Below, piece after piece: positions 33,697 through 42,321 of a stretch of 64,000 nt of DNA; position 1 is the first letter of the stretch, and each line of letters begins with the position of its first letter. The stretch comes from Pseudomonas fluorescens (lineage in GTDB: Bacteria > Pseudomonadota > Gammaproteobacteria > Pseudomonadales > Pseudomonadaceae). The DNA is taken from positions 1 to 64,000 of the forward strand of contig NZ_CABVHK010000022.1 of NCBI RefSeq assembly GCF_902497785.1, given 5' to 3'. The translations under genes and the position numbers were made by a program. Below the pieces are notes generated by a model. It searched no databases and had not been told where the DNA came from. It worked only from the letters and a program-made list of their open reading frames with translations.

Positions 33697-33963
33697 TCAG
33701 GGCGGATCGAGGTTATCCAACACGCGGTTCACCGCCAGTTCTCCCAGCATGATCGACTGTTGAATGCCCAGCAGCGTGTTGCAATGTGATCCTTCCAGGT
33801 ACCTCACGAAATCGCTCGCCATGACATTCGCTGATGCCAGGGATTCGCAGGCGTACGCCAGCAAGGCAACGTTGTCGATGTCGGGGGAGACGAAGAAGAA
33901 TGTGCTGGGTTGACGGCGAGTGTCTGGATCGGTGTCTGGTGGGTTTTCTGTTGTATTGGTCAT
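33697..33963 (-). CDS. DUF6124 family small protein (short variant)
   Basis: An 88-residue protein with the DUF6124 pattern typical of Pseudomonas: FFFVSPDIDNVALLAYACESLASANVMASDF, then CNTLLGIQQSIMLGELAVNRVLDNLDPP. The usual family members I remember have about 25 more residues after the N-terminal NPPDTDP (a LHDAADRALDHYL-like helix). These are missing here, so this is a shortened form. The function is unknown; the genes are often multicopy. The upstream region (minus-strand 5' side) contains conserved element copy B. Confidence 0.75.
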   Translation of the reverse strand: MTNTTENPPDTDPDTRRQPSTFFFVSPDIDNVALLAYACESLASANVMASDFVRYLEGSHCNTLLGIQQSIMLGELAVNRVLDNLDPP

Positions 33964-33990
33964 AATCGGTGTCCCAAAAGTAGGCCATCA

Positions 33991-34043
33991 CCGAGTCGCT
34001 ACTAATCGAAAGGGTGGCAGCTGTGCGCAGGTTAGTAGACCGG
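33991..34043 (-). repeat. Conserved 53-nt element, copy B
   Basis: It lies 28 bases upstream of the intact DUF6124 start. CTACTAAT and TTAGTAG near the ends can pair into a stem-loop. The strong match to copy A in a region where everything around has diverged suggests a functional leader or promoter region. The rest of the 465-base gap 33964-34428 contains short dyads (34100-34116 and a perfect ATCACTG/CAGTGAT hairpin near 34169) and a REP doublet, with no gene I can support. Confidence 0.7.
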
Positions 34044-34327
34044 GGACACACGAAAACCGGCGCGCCCGAGGGCGCCCTGCGCACTGCTGCCATCAAGCGC
34101 AGGTATCGGATACCTGACTTAATGAAACGCTAGTGCGCATCGTGTGGACACGGGCTACTAAACCCGATCACTGGGAATCAGTGATGCGAATCAAGTTACC
34201 GAGGGCCCTCAAAGCGCACAAGCCGGCGGATTCTGGCGTAGTTGTAGGCTGTGCCGCAAGGTCTTGTAGCCTCCTGGAACCGGTCTTAGGAAACTTCCCA
34301 CAACCACCGCTGACACGGCGCAAATCC

Positions 34328-34417
34328 TGTAGGAGCCGGCTTGCTGGCGATGGCGGCGTAACGGTTAACATCGATGTCGCGTGGCACTCCGCTATCGCCA
34401 GCAAGCCGGCTCCTACA
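34328..34417. repeat. REP doublet (GGAGCCGGC type)
   Basis: TGTAGGAGCCGGCTTGCTGG and its complement around about 40 bases, just downstream of the LysR gene stop. The arm sequence differs from the GGGAGCGAG family elsewhere in the window. Confidence 0.9.
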
Positions 34418-34428
34418 GGTCGCGTCGT

Positions 34429-35331
34429 TCATGACTTAAGCGGTTCGACCTTGCGCGTCAGCAGTTCGACAAACGCCTTGGCCATCGGCGATTTCTGATC
34501 CTTGCGCTGCACCAGCCAAACCGCCGACACCGCAGCCGGATCGAGCAGCGGCCGATAGACCACGCCATCAATGCGCATCCGCTGATAAGACGCGGGCAAC
34601 ACCGACACCCCCAATCCCGCCGCCACCAATCCGATGATGGTCATCGCTTCCCCCGCCTCTTGGGCGAAGTGCGGACTGAAGCCGGAATCCCGCGCCAGGC
34701 TGAGCAACTGCGCGTACAACCCGCTGCCGTAACTGCGTGGGAAAAATACAAACGGCTCGAGGGCCAATGCCGACAGGAACAGACCGTCTTCACTGTCGAC
34801 CACCAACGGATGCTTGGAACTGAGCACCGCCACCAGTGGCTCGCGCATCAATTCGACCACGCTCAGCGAATCCGGCAACCCCAAGGGCCGCATGATGCCG
34901 ACTTCAATTGACTCGTCCACCAACGCCTCGGCCACTTGGGTGCTGCTCATTTCCCGCAGGTTCAAATGCACCGCCGGGAAACGCTGACGAAATGAGAAAA
35001 TCGCCTGGGGAATGGTCGAGTTGAACGGCGCCGACGAGGTGAAGCCGATCTTCAGTTCACCCAACTCCCCCAACTGCGCCCGCCGTGCGACATCAGCCGC
35101 TTTATCGACTTGCGCCAGCACCAACCGCGCCTCTTGCAGAAACAACCGACCGGCTTCACTGAGCTCGACCCGACGATTGGTCCGCTCGAAGAGCCGTGCG
35201 CCGACTTCTTGCTCCAGCGCCTGAATCTGTTGGCTCAGCGGCGGTTGCGAGATGCCCAGCACCTGTGCGGCGCGGCCGAAATGCAGTTCTTCGGCAACAG
35301 CGATGAAGTAGCGCAGGTGACGCAATTCCAT
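34429..35331 (-). CDS. LysR-family transcriptional regulator
   Basis: A 300-residue LysR regulator. The N-terminal winged helix (MELRHLRYFIAVAEELHFGRAAQ, then ISQPPLSQQIQALE) is followed by a periplasmic-binding-protein-like effector domain of the BenM/CatM type (GELKIGFTSSAPFN). The ATG at 35331 follows GAGG; seven residues further upstream are possible but not conserved. It is divergent from an MFS exporter gene 120 bases away, the usual arrangement of a LysR protein controlling its neighbour (compare ynfL/ynfM). The inducer is unknown. The 3' end was copied or left as a relic at 30764-30798. Confidence 0.9.
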   Translation of the reverse strand: MELRHLRYFIAVAEELHFGRAAQVLGISQPPLSQQIQALEQEVGARLFERTNRRVELSEAGRLFLQEARLVLAQVDKAADVARRAQLGELGELKIGFTSSAPFNSTIPQAIFSFRQRFPAVHLNLREMSSTQVAEALVDESIEVGIMRPLGLPDSLSVVELMREPLVAVLSSKHPLVVDSEDGLFLSALALEPFVFFPRSYGSGLYAQLLSLARDSGFSPHFAQEAGEAMTIIGLVAAGLGVSVLPASYQRMRIDGVVYRPLLDPAAVSAVWLVQRKDQKSPMAKAFVELLTRKVEPLKS

Positions 35332-35451
35332 AAAAACCTCATTAGGTCGCAAAACCTCTTAAACAGGTCGAACAATATATTGGATTGAATCATTAGCCAG
35401 CTATATGCTTTTTTCATTGCCTGACCGGCTGCGCTCCCCCCGAGGTCTGAA

Positions 35452-36729
35452 GTGAAAACTGCTGTCGCCCCACTCGCCCATGAAGTTCCGCCCGCCGCGC
35501 TGGACGATGCCGTCGCCGAGCTCAAGGAAATCTACATCGAAAAAGGCACGCCGATGTTCATGCGCACGGTGCTGGCCTTGTTCTCCGGCGGCTTCGCGAC
35601 CTTTGCGCTGCTGTACTGCGTGCAACCGATGATGCCGCTGTTGTCCCACGAATATTCCATCAACGCCGCGCAGAGCAGCCTGATCCTCTCGGTGGCCACC
35701 GGCATGCTCGCCATCGGCCTGCTGATTACCGGCCCGATTTCCGACCGTGTCGGGCGTAAACCGGTGATGGTGGCGGCGCTGTTTGCGGCGGCGCTGTGCA
35801 CCATCGCCAGTTCGATGATGCCGAGCTGGCACGGCGTGTTGCTGATGCGCGCGCTGATCGGGTTGTCATTGAGTGGCCTGGCGGCGGTCGCCATGACGTA
35901 CTTGAGCGAAGAAATTCACCCGCAGCACATCGGTCTGGCGATGGGCCTGTACATCGCCGGCAACGCGATTGGCGGGATGAGCGGGCGCTTGATCACCGGC
36001 GTATTGATCGACTTTGTCAGCTGGCATACAGCAATGCTGGTGATCGGCGGACTGGCGCTGATCGCGGCGGCGGTGTTCTGGAAAATCCTCCCCGAATCCC
36101 GCAACTTCCGCGCGCGCTCGCTGCACCCGCGCAGCCTGCTCGATGGCTTCAGCATGCATTTTCGCGACGCCGGTTTACCGCTGCTGTTCCTCGAAGCCTT
36201 TGTGTTGATGGGCGCGTTCGTCACCCTGTTCAATTACATCGGTTATCGCTTGCTGGCCGAGCCGTACCACATGGACCAGGCCTTCGTCGGGCTGCTTTCG
36301 GTGGTGTACCTGTCGGGCATCTACAGCTCGGCAAAAATCGGTGCGCTGGCGGACAAGCTGGGCCGACGCAAGGTGCTCTGGGCCACCATCGTGCTGATGC
36401 TCGCCGGCCTCGCCCTGACGATGTTCACGCCCCTGCCCTTGGTGATCATTGGCATGCTGATGTTCACCTTCGGTTTCTTCGCCGCGCATTCGGTGGCCAG
36501 CAGCTGGATCGGCCGCCGCGCCCTCAAAGCCAAGGGCCAGGCAGCGTCGCTGTACTTGTTCAGCTATTACGCCGGGTCGAGTATTGCCGGGACGGCGGGC
36601 GGGGTGTTTTGGCACTTGGGTGGATGGAACGGCATCGGCGTGTTTATAGGCGCGTTGCTGGTGGTGGCGCTGTTGATTGCGTTAAGGCTGGCGAAGTTGC
36701 CGCCGTTGCCGGGGGCTGCGCAGGGTTAG
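35452..36729 (+). CDS. MFS transporter (YnfM-like)
   Basis: A 425-residue major facilitator transporter. A cytoplasmic N-terminus of about 35 residues is followed by 12 membrane segments. The loop 2-3 motif is GPISDRVGRKPVMV, and its second-half counterpart is GALADKLGRRKVLW. It is close to the YnfM/arabinose-efflux-like group, probably a drug or metabolite exporter. The GTG at 35452 has GAGG seven bases upstream; an internal ATG at the first helix would also give a working transporter. Control by the divergent LysR gene is likely. Confidence 0.88.
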   Translation: MKTAVAPLAHEVPPAALDDAVAELKEIYIEKGTPMFMRTVLALFSGGFATFALLYCVQPMMPLLSHEYSINAAQSSLILSVATGMLAIGLLITGPISDRVGRKPVMVAALFAAALCTIASSMMPSWHGVLLMRALIGLSLSGLAAVAMTYLSEEIHPQHIGLAMGLYIAGNAIGGMSGRLITGVLIDFVSWHTAMLVIGGLALIAAAVFWKILPESRNFRARSLHPRSLLDGFSMHFRDAGLPLLFLEAFVLMGAFVTLFNYIGYRLLAEPYHMDQAFVGLLSVVYLSGIYSSAKIGALADKLGRRKVLWATIVLMLAGLALTMFTPLPLVIIGMLMFTFGFFAAHSVASSWIGRRALKAKGQAASLYLFSYYAGSSIAGTAGGVFWHLGGWNGIGVFIGALLVVALLIALRLAKLPPLPGAAQG

Positions 36730-36778
36730 GTGATCGCCGATTACCGGTGAACACCCATGCCATGGCCAACAAAAAACC

Positions 36779-36868
36779 TGTGGGAGCGAGCTTGCTCGCG
36801 ATGGCGGTTTATCAGTCAACATCTCTGGAGACTGACACTGCGCAATCGCGAGCAGGCTCGCTCCCACA
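36779..36868. repeat. REP doublet (GGGAGCGAG type)
   Basis: TGTGGGAGCGAGCTTGCTCG and its inverse between the convergent MFS gene and the end of the gsp operon. Confidence 0.9.
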
Positions 36869-36889
36869 CGGAATCTCTTCAGCCCACCG

Positions 36890-37321
36890 CTACCGCAGAA
36901 CCACCCGAGCCTCCAGCACCGCATCACGCTTTTCCAGCGTCAGCGAGTGCATTGCAGCGCCATCACGCTCGGCGTTATCCAGCCATTGCAGCAGCCTCCT
37001 TGCGTCGCCGCTGATAGTCAGGCGCAGCAAGTCATTGTCAGCCTCCATCTGATGCAGTTCGAGCCCCGCTGCCGCAGCACTTTCACTGAGACGCAGTGAC
37101 AACGGTTGATCAGTAGCGATCAAGACCGCGCTGCGGGGTTGCGCCCGTTGCAGCTCTGCCACCAGGCTCAGTTGCTGCTGATACCGCCGTTCTACGGTTT
37201 CCAGACGCTGTCGTGTCGGCTGCCAGATCAGGCTGAACGCGACGACGGCCAATACCAGTGCGCCCATGCCCAGCAACAGTCGACGCTCGCGAATGGACAG
37301 CCGTTGCCATTGCGCAATCAT
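36890..37321 (-). CDS. gspM: Type II secretion system protein GspM
   Basis: A 143-residue inner-membrane assembly protein. A short cytoplasmic N-terminus (MIAQWQRLSIRERRLLL) and one membrane segment (MGALVLAVVAFSLIW) are followed by a periplasmic ferredoxin-like domain. It pairs with GspL to couple the ATPase to pseudopilus growth. It is the last gene of the operon; its start overlaps the gspL stop by four bases. Nothing for a GspN follows. Confidence 0.85.
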   Translation of the reverse strand: MIAQWQRLSIRERRLLLGMGALVLAVVAFSLIWQPTRQRLETVERRYQQQLSLVAELQRAQPRSAVLIATDQPLSLRLSESAAAAGLELHQMEADNDLLRLTISGDARRLLQWLDNAERDGAAMHSLTLEKRDAVLEARVVLR

Positions 37322-38424
37322 GTGTTGTCCTCCACGGTCAGCGTCGCCTGGATGCGGTTGCGCTCTTTGCTCGCGTTGTCGAGCCGGACCGGCACACCTT
37401 GCTGCCGCCCGCGTTCGCGCAACTGTTCCAGCTCGGCAAAGCTGTTGGCGGTCAGCTGGATTTTCCAGCCGTCGCCGACGCGAAATTCGATCCGCCGGAC
37501 CTCGACATGGCTCGCGCCGATGACCTGCTCGATCAGATTCACCAAACCGGCGATACGTGTCTTCTGCGGCTCAGCGCTTTGGCCCTGCAGCGCTTTGAGC
37601 TGCGTCGCCAGATCGACGATACGGCTCTGGTCAGGATAGAGCGCTTTGAACCGTTGCTCGTTCTGGCTGTAGAGCCGACGGGTTTCACTCTCCAGAAAAT
37701 GCACGCGCGTAGCGCTGGCGCCCCAGGTCAGCAGCAGCATCGCCAACAACGCCAGTACACCGAGACGCCACGGCAGGCGTTTGCTGCGCGCGGCGAACTG
37801 ACCTTGCAACAGATTGATGGCATGCAACGGCCGCAGGGTCATGCATTGATCGATATAGGTCGCCTCTTCTCGCTCGTCGATCCATCGACTGTCAGGCGGC
37901 AAGGCCGATCTGAGCGATGTCAGACCATCATCCGCCATGGCCACCCGAGCCGGTATCCCGCCGCCCAGTAGCCATCGATCAAACCAACGGATAACCGTTG
38001 GCTCAGGCCCCGGCATGACATCAGCATCGACAAACACCGAACGCACCTCGATGCCCGATTCGGCGAGCAGCGCCAGCACTACGGCAAATCGCTGCCGGCC
38101 GATCACCATCACCGGATAGCGCCCGTCCCCGTCACGAGCGCCAATACTCAGGTGCAGTTTTTCCAGCGCTTCGCTCAGTTGATCCTCCACCGCAAACGCG
38201 ATGGCTTGCGCGCCGGGCTGGCGCCTGGAGGGCCACGGCTCGCTGCGCACCCAACTGCACAATTCCATGGGCAGCAACAAATTGATGGCTCGACCATTCA
38301 GGGCGAGCGCGGCCTGATTCATTGGCATGAGTTGGCGTTCGCCGGTTGCAGACCACAGGCAGCAAGGCCAGTCATTCGACGCGTCGGCCAGGCCCTCGGC
38401 GGTCAGGTAAAGCCAGGTGTTCAT
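37318..38424 (-). CDS. gspL: Type II secretion system protein GspL
   Basis: A 368-residue bitopic protein. The N-terminal cytoplasmic actin-like domain (about 1-235) binds the GspE ATPase. A single membrane segment is at about 245-262 (WRLGVLALLAMLLLTWGAS), followed by a periplasmic domain that dimerises with GspM. The ATG at 38424 overlaps the gspK stop (ATGA). Length is normal for compact T2SS versions. Confidence 0.88.
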   Translation of the reverse strand: MNTWLYLTAEGLADASNDWPCCLWSATGERQLMPMNQAALALNGRAINLLLPMELCSWVRSEPWPSRRQPGAQAIAFAVEDQLSEALEKLHLSIGARDGDGRYPVMVIGRQRFAVVLALLAESGIEVRSVFVDADVMPGPEPTVIRWFDRWLLGGGIPARVAMADDGLTSLRSALPPDSRWIDEREEATYIDQCMTLRPLHAINLLQGQFAARSKRLPWRLGVLALLAMLLLTWGASATRVHFLESETRRLYSQNEQRFKALYPDQSRIVDLATQLKALQGQSAEPQKTRIAGLVNLIEQVIGASHVEVRRIEFRVGDGWKIQLTANSFAELEQLRERGRQQGVPVRLDNASKERNRIQATLTVEDNT

Positions 38425-39272
38425 CGCGGCATCTCGGGGGCACTCGAAGGTAGAAGACGTCGTTGCAGGACTTTGAAGTGATGGGTTTTGGGGTCGCGTT
38501 CGACATCCGTTGCAAGCCGCAGGCGGCTCTGCCCCTGAACAATCTGCACCGTGATTCGAAACCAGCGACTGCTGGTCCCCAGTCCGTGACTGCTCAGGCC
38601 CGCGCCGGCGAGCAGCGGGTCCTGGGTAAAGGCCTGGACGCTGGCCCATGCAGTTGTCGAACGCTGTTGAACCAGCGCGGCGGCCGTGGCGGTCTCTACG
38701 CCGTCGAGCGCTGTTAACACCGGCGCCGGTGCCGTGTTGATGTTCAGCGCGGCCTCCACCGGCAACAACGCGACCCATGGCTCCAGTTGTCGCAGCAGCT
38801 GTCCATCAACGTCCGGCAGCAGGCGCAGCTGGCTCAGTTCTCGCAAGGCGCCGACCTGACTCAGTTGCAGCGGAGGGAGGCCGAGCCCATCGAGAAAACG
38901 CGCCCAGCGCTTGCGGGTGACTTGATCGATCTGCCCCTCAATCAACAAAGTATTGAGATTGAACCGCCCGGCAAGGTCTTCGATATCGACGCGGATTTGC
39001 GCGTCATCGACGTCGAAATCGGGCGTCATCCGCGCCCAGTCCTGAGTCAGATCGACGGTTTTCTGCGCGTCCTTTGCCGCTTCCTGCAAGCGCAACAGCG
39101 CCCAGGCTTCACCGGCCACCGCGAGTTGGCGCAAATGGACTTGCTGCAATGCCTGTCCGCTGGATTGCAGCGACAGGCGATGGCTGCGCAGCAAGCCGCT
39201 GGTGATCAATAACGCCAGACTCATCACCAACAACACACTGATCAGGGCGATACCCCGTTGATGCCCATTCAT
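38421..39272 (-). CDS. gspK: Type II secretion minor pseudopilin GspK
   Basis: A 283-residue minor pseudopilin. A prepilin-type N-terminus (MNGHQRGIALISVLLVMSLA) has cleavage after the glycine. The large globular domain contains the GspK-typical DLAGRFNLNTLL and ALNINTAPAPVLTAL blocks. Family members cap the pseudopilus tip with GspI and GspJ. The ATG at 39272 overlaps the gspJ end by four bases. The usual Glu5 of pilins is absent (IALISV), as is normal for GspK. Confidence 0.9.
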   Translation of the reverse strand: MNGHQRGIALISVLLVMSLALLITSGLLRSHRLSLQSSGQALQQVHLRQLAVAGEAWALLRLQEAAKDAQKTVDLTQDWARMTPDFDVDDAQIRVDIEDLAGRFNLNTLLIEGQIDQVTRKRWARFLDGLGLPPLQLSQVGALRELSQLRLLPDVDGQLLRQLEPWVALLPVEAALNINTAPAPVLTALDGVETATAAALVQQRSTTAWASVQAFTQDPLLAGAGLSSHGLGTSSRWFRITVQIVQGQSRLRLATDVERDPKTHHFKVLQRRLLPSSAPEMPR

Positions 39273-39811
39273 GGCAACGCAGCCGGCAACAGCAACACCC
39301 GCCGGATCGTCTCGAAACGCCCCACCGACACCTGCAGCTCCACGGCCATCGCCGCCGTCGCGTCCCGTGCGGACGGCCAATCGTTGCGCCAGCCGGACTC
39401 CCGTTCGAACAAACGCCAGCTCAAGTCACGGACATCGTCGAGCAGTTTTTGCCGCTGTATGAGTTGCTCGCCCTCGCCCTGGCTTTCACGCCACAGCGTG
39501 CCGTTGTCGAGCCGGTAAGTCAGTGTCTGCCGCTCGCTGCGGGGCTGGTCCAAAGGATTGCGCCAATGGCTGCGTTGCAACTGCAGTGACGTTTGCCCGA
39601 GCACAACAGGGTGTTCGGTGACGTGGAACAGGTCCCGCTCAATCACCGCCACCGCCCGTTGCAGCGCTCTGAATTCCCGTTCATGCGCGGTCGTGCCCTG
39701 CTGCACGCGCACGACGCCGTCGAACAGGCCCCAGCTCGCCAGCCCCAACAAGGCAAAGATTGCCATGGCAATCACCAACTCAAGCAGGGTGAAACCGCTC
39801 TGCTTATTCAT
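39269..39811 (-). CDS. gspJ: Type II secretion minor pseudopilin GspJ
   Basis: A 180-residue minor pseudopilin with the leader MNKQSG and mature start FTLLELVIAMAIFALLGL. The ATG at 39811 gives a short, normal leader and overlaps the gspI stop. It forms the tip trimer with GspI and GspK, which starts pseudopilus assembly and contacts substrates. Confidence 0.9.
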   Translation of the reverse strand: MNKQSGFTLLELVIAMAIFALLGLASWGLFDGVVRVQQGTTAHEREFRALQRAVAVIERDLFHVTEHPVVLGQTSLQLQRSHWRNPLDQPRSERQTLTYRLDNGTLWRESQGEGEQLIQRQKLLDDVRDLSWRLFERESGWRNDWPSARDATAAMAVELQVSVGRFETIRRVLLLPAALP

Positions 39812-40187
39812 CACGAGCCGGTATCCAGCCACTGGCGCGGTGCAGGGTTTGCTCGCGACCGGACACGCTGACGTCAATATCGACTTTCAGCAGGCGCGGG
39901 TCGGTCGACGGTTTGATGTGCTGGCGCAGTTGCCAGTCACGGCGATCCATTTTCATCACCCGCGTCTGTTGGCCGAGCGGCAACCCGGATTGAAGTCGCA
40001 GTTCGTTCAATTGATTATCCGCCAGCCAGGCGGCAAAGAGTCGCTCTTCGACCGCAGCGGTTTGCTTCACCACGTACTGGCTTGCCGAGAGCACGGCCGC
40101 TGCCAGCGTGGAGAAAATCGCCAGAGCCACCATGATTTCCAGCAGCGTGAAGCCGCGCATGCGGGGTGCGGACAGTGGATCAGCCAT
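39804..40187 (-). CDS. gspI: Type II secretion minor pseudopilin GspI
   Basis: A 127-residue minor pseudopilin. MADPLSAPRMRG precedes the mature FTLLEIMVALAIFSTLAAA. The ATG at 40187 overlaps the gspH end by eight bases; an internal ATG at 40160 (MRGFTLLE) would also give a usable leader. It is a tip component with GspJ and GspK. Confidence 0.88.
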   Translation of the reverse strand: MADPLSAPRMRGFTLLEIMVALAIFSTLAAAVLSASQYVVKQTAAVEERLFAAWLADNQLNELRLQSGLPLGQQTRVMKMDRRDWQLRQHIKPSTDPRLLKVDIDVSVSGREQTLHRASGWIPARDE

Positions 40188-40647
40188 CGATCACCACCTT
40201 GCCAAGGCCATCGCTCGAAACGCTTAAAAGCGTCCTGTCCGGGGTCGAGAACGTCAGCGTGAACGCGCTGGTCTCATCGCTGCTGAGCATCAACAATTGC
40301 GGAGGTCCTTCATCGCCCTGCAAAGTCTGCGGGTGCCCGTCCTGCTCGAGGTACAGCTGCACGTTGACGGGCCATGCCTGGAGCGCCGCCATCGGCTGCC
40401 AGCCTTGAGCCGCAAGCCGCATCATCCGGTAGCCGCCGTCACTCAACCGCAGGCCGTATTCCTCTCCATCAAGCACCGCGCGTTCACGCAGCTGGCCAAC
40501 GAGCCCGGCCATTGCGTGCGCTTCCTGCCGGGCCTGACGTGCCGGATTCGGCCCCGTGGCTAAGCTCGCCATGCCCAGCAGCACACCGATCAAAACGATC
40601 ACGATCATCAGTTCGAGCAAGGTAAACCCCCGACAGCGTTGACGCAT
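40180..40647 (-). CDS. gspH: Type II secretion minor pseudopilin GspH
   Basis: A 155-residue pseudopilin with the leader MRQRCRG, mature FTLLELMIVIVLIGVLLGMA, and a beta-rich C-terminal domain. It lies three bases after gspG. It is thought to link the tip complex to the GspG body of the pseudopilus. Confidence 0.88.
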   Translation of the reverse strand: MRQRCRGFTLLELMIVIVLIGVLLGMASLATGPNPARQARQEAHAMAGLVGQLRERAVLDGEEYGLRLSDGGYRMMRLAAQGWQPMAALQAWPVNVQLYLEQDGHPQTLQGDEGPPQLLMLSSDETSAFTLTFSTPDRTLLSVSSDGLGKVVIDG

Positions 40648-40650
40648 GGG

Positions 40651-41106
40651 TCAATCGCCCCAGTTACCGATATCGGCCGCATGCCCGTCACCGCCCGCCA
40701 CGCCATCGGCCCCAAGGGAGTACAAGTCGTAGCTGCCATCGATCGATTGCACACCGGGATTGATGAACTGATACGGCGACCCCCACGGGTCAACGGGCAG
40801 GCTTTTCAGATAACCCTGAACGTTCCAGTTGCGCGCGGCCGGCATGCCCGAAGGACGTTTACTCAATGCTTCCAGGCCTTGCTGCGTCGAGGGGTAGTGG
40901 AAGTTGTCGAGGCGGTACATTTCGAGGGCCGTGGCAATGGCCTGGATATCGATTTTGGCCGCGGTGACTTTGGCCTGATCGGGACGGCTCATGAACTGCG
41001 GCACCACGATGGCCCCGAGCACGCCGATGATCACGACCACCACCATGATTTCGATCAGGGTAAAACCGCGCTGGGCACGAGCAGGAATGTGACGTAAAGA
41101 ATGCAT
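40651..41106 (-). CDS. gspG: Type II secretion major pseudopilin GspG
   Basis: A 151-residue major pseudopilin. Leader MHSLRHIPARAQRG, mature FTLIEIMVVVVIIGVLGAIV, and the conserved C-terminal half with LPVDPWGSPYQFINPG and the calcium-site region YDLYSLGADGVAGGDG. It polymerises into the periplasmic piston. No prepilin peptidase gene is in the operon, so processing must rely on PilD encoded elsewhere. Confidence 0.93.
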   Translation of the reverse strand: MHSLRHIPARAQRGFTLIEIMVVVVIIGVLGAIVVPQFMSRPDQAKVTAAKIDIQAIATALEMYRLDNFHYPSTQQGLEALSKRPSGMPAARNWNVQGYLKSLPVDPWGSPYQFINPGVQSIDGSYDLYSLGADGVAGGDGHAADIGNWGD

Positions 41107-41109
41107 GGG

Positions 41110-42318
41110 TCAATTCACCAATTGGTTGAGGCTGAGAATCGGTAGGAGGATGGCCATGACGATCAGCAGCACGACGCCGCCCATCAGCACCAGCATGGCC
41201 GGTTCGAACAGGCTGACGACCAGTGCAATGCGCGCAGCCAAACTGTTTTCCTGCTGCTCGGCGGCCCGCACCAGCATCTGATCGAGTTCGCCGGCGCGTT
41301 CGCCGCTGGCGATCATGTGCAGCATCATCGGCGGGATGTCGCCGCTGAGTTCCAGGCCACGGGTCAGCGTTGCGCCTTCACGGACCGAGCGCGCGACATC
41401 GACCATCCGCGCGCGAATGGTCAGGTTGCCGATGACCGCGGCGGCGATTTCCAGTGCGTCCACCAGCGGCACGGCACTTTTGCCGAGGATCGCCAACGTG
41501 CTGGCGAACCGTGCGGCTTCCATCGCCCGCAACACGTTGCCCATCACCGGTACGTGCAATGCCAGACGATGCCAGCGCAGACGCCAGGCCGGTTGACGCA
41601 GGCTCCAGCGCCAGAGTCCGATCAGCGCCGCCAGTGCGACCATCAATGGCAGAAAATGCTGGCGCAGGCCGTCGCTCAGGCCGATCAGCGCCCGGGTCAG
41701 CCACGGCAACGGCTGGCCGCTGTCGACAAAAATTTTCACCACGTCCGGCACCACATAGCCGAGCAGGAATCCGACAATCGCGACGCTGGCCAACATCAAA
41801 ATCAACGGGTACACCAAGGCCATCTGGATCTTTTGCCGCGACGCCTGGCGGGCCTGGGTGTAAGCCGCCAGTTGTTCCAGAACCTGGCCCAAATGACCGG
41901 ATCGCTCACCCGCCGCAACGGTGGCGCGGAACAATTCGGGGAACGCTCTGGGAAACTGCCCCAGTGCGGTTGAAAGGGCATGGCCTTCCATCACCCGGCT
42001 CCTGACGGCCGACAACAGGCCGGCGACTTTGCGCTTCGCACTCTGTTTCGTCACCGCTTCGAGCGCTTCTTCCAGAGGCAGCCCGGCCTGGACCAGCGTC
42101 GACAACTGCAAGGTCAGCAGCGCCAGATCGGCCGCGCTCAGGCGTCCACTGCGCGGCTGCGCTGCGCCTTCGCCGCCCGTGCTGACTTCATTGAGTTCGT
42201 GCGGCCACAAGCCGCGCTCGCGCAGCAGTTGCCGGGCGTGACGCGCGCCGTCGGCTTCGAGTCGGCCCTTGCAACGTCGGCCCAGGGCATCGTCAGCGCG
42301 GTAATCGAAGGTCGGCAC
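41110..42318 (-). CDS. gspF: Type II secretion inner-membrane protein GspF
   Basis: A 402-residue platform protein made of two T2SSF domains (LSTLVQAGLPLEEALEAVTK, and later GKSAVPLVDALEIAAAVI) and three membrane segments. The N-terminal YRADDALGRRCKGRLEADGA is the usual lead-in. It connects the ATPase GspE with the pseudopilins. It is three bases from both neighbours. Confidence 0.92.
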   Translation of the reverse strand: MPTFDYRADDALGRRCKGRLEADGARHARQLLRERGLWPHELNEVSTGGEGAAQPRSGRLSAADLALLTLQLSTLVQAGLPLEEALEAVTKQSAKRKVAGLLSAVRSRVMEGHALSTALGQFPRAFPELFRATVAAGERSGHLGQVLEQLAAYTQARQASRQKIQMALVYPLILMLASVAIVGFLLGYVVPDVVKIFVDSGQPLPWLTRALIGLSDGLRQHFLPLMVALAALIGLWRWSLRQPAWRLRWHRLALHVPVMGNVLRAMEAARFASTLAILGKSAVPLVDALEIAAAVIGNLTIRARMVDVARSVREGATLTRGLELSGDIPPMMLHMIASGERAGELDQMLVRAAEQQENSLAARIALVVSLFEPAMLVLMGGVVLLIVMAILLPILSLNQLVN

Positions 42319-42321
42319 CGG

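Noticed and set aside
30374..34428. Prophage or insertion sequence as the cause of the accessory region
   Set aside because: No integrase, transposase, terminal inverted repeats or att-like direct repeats were seen. Relics and a tandem duplication point to recombination instead.
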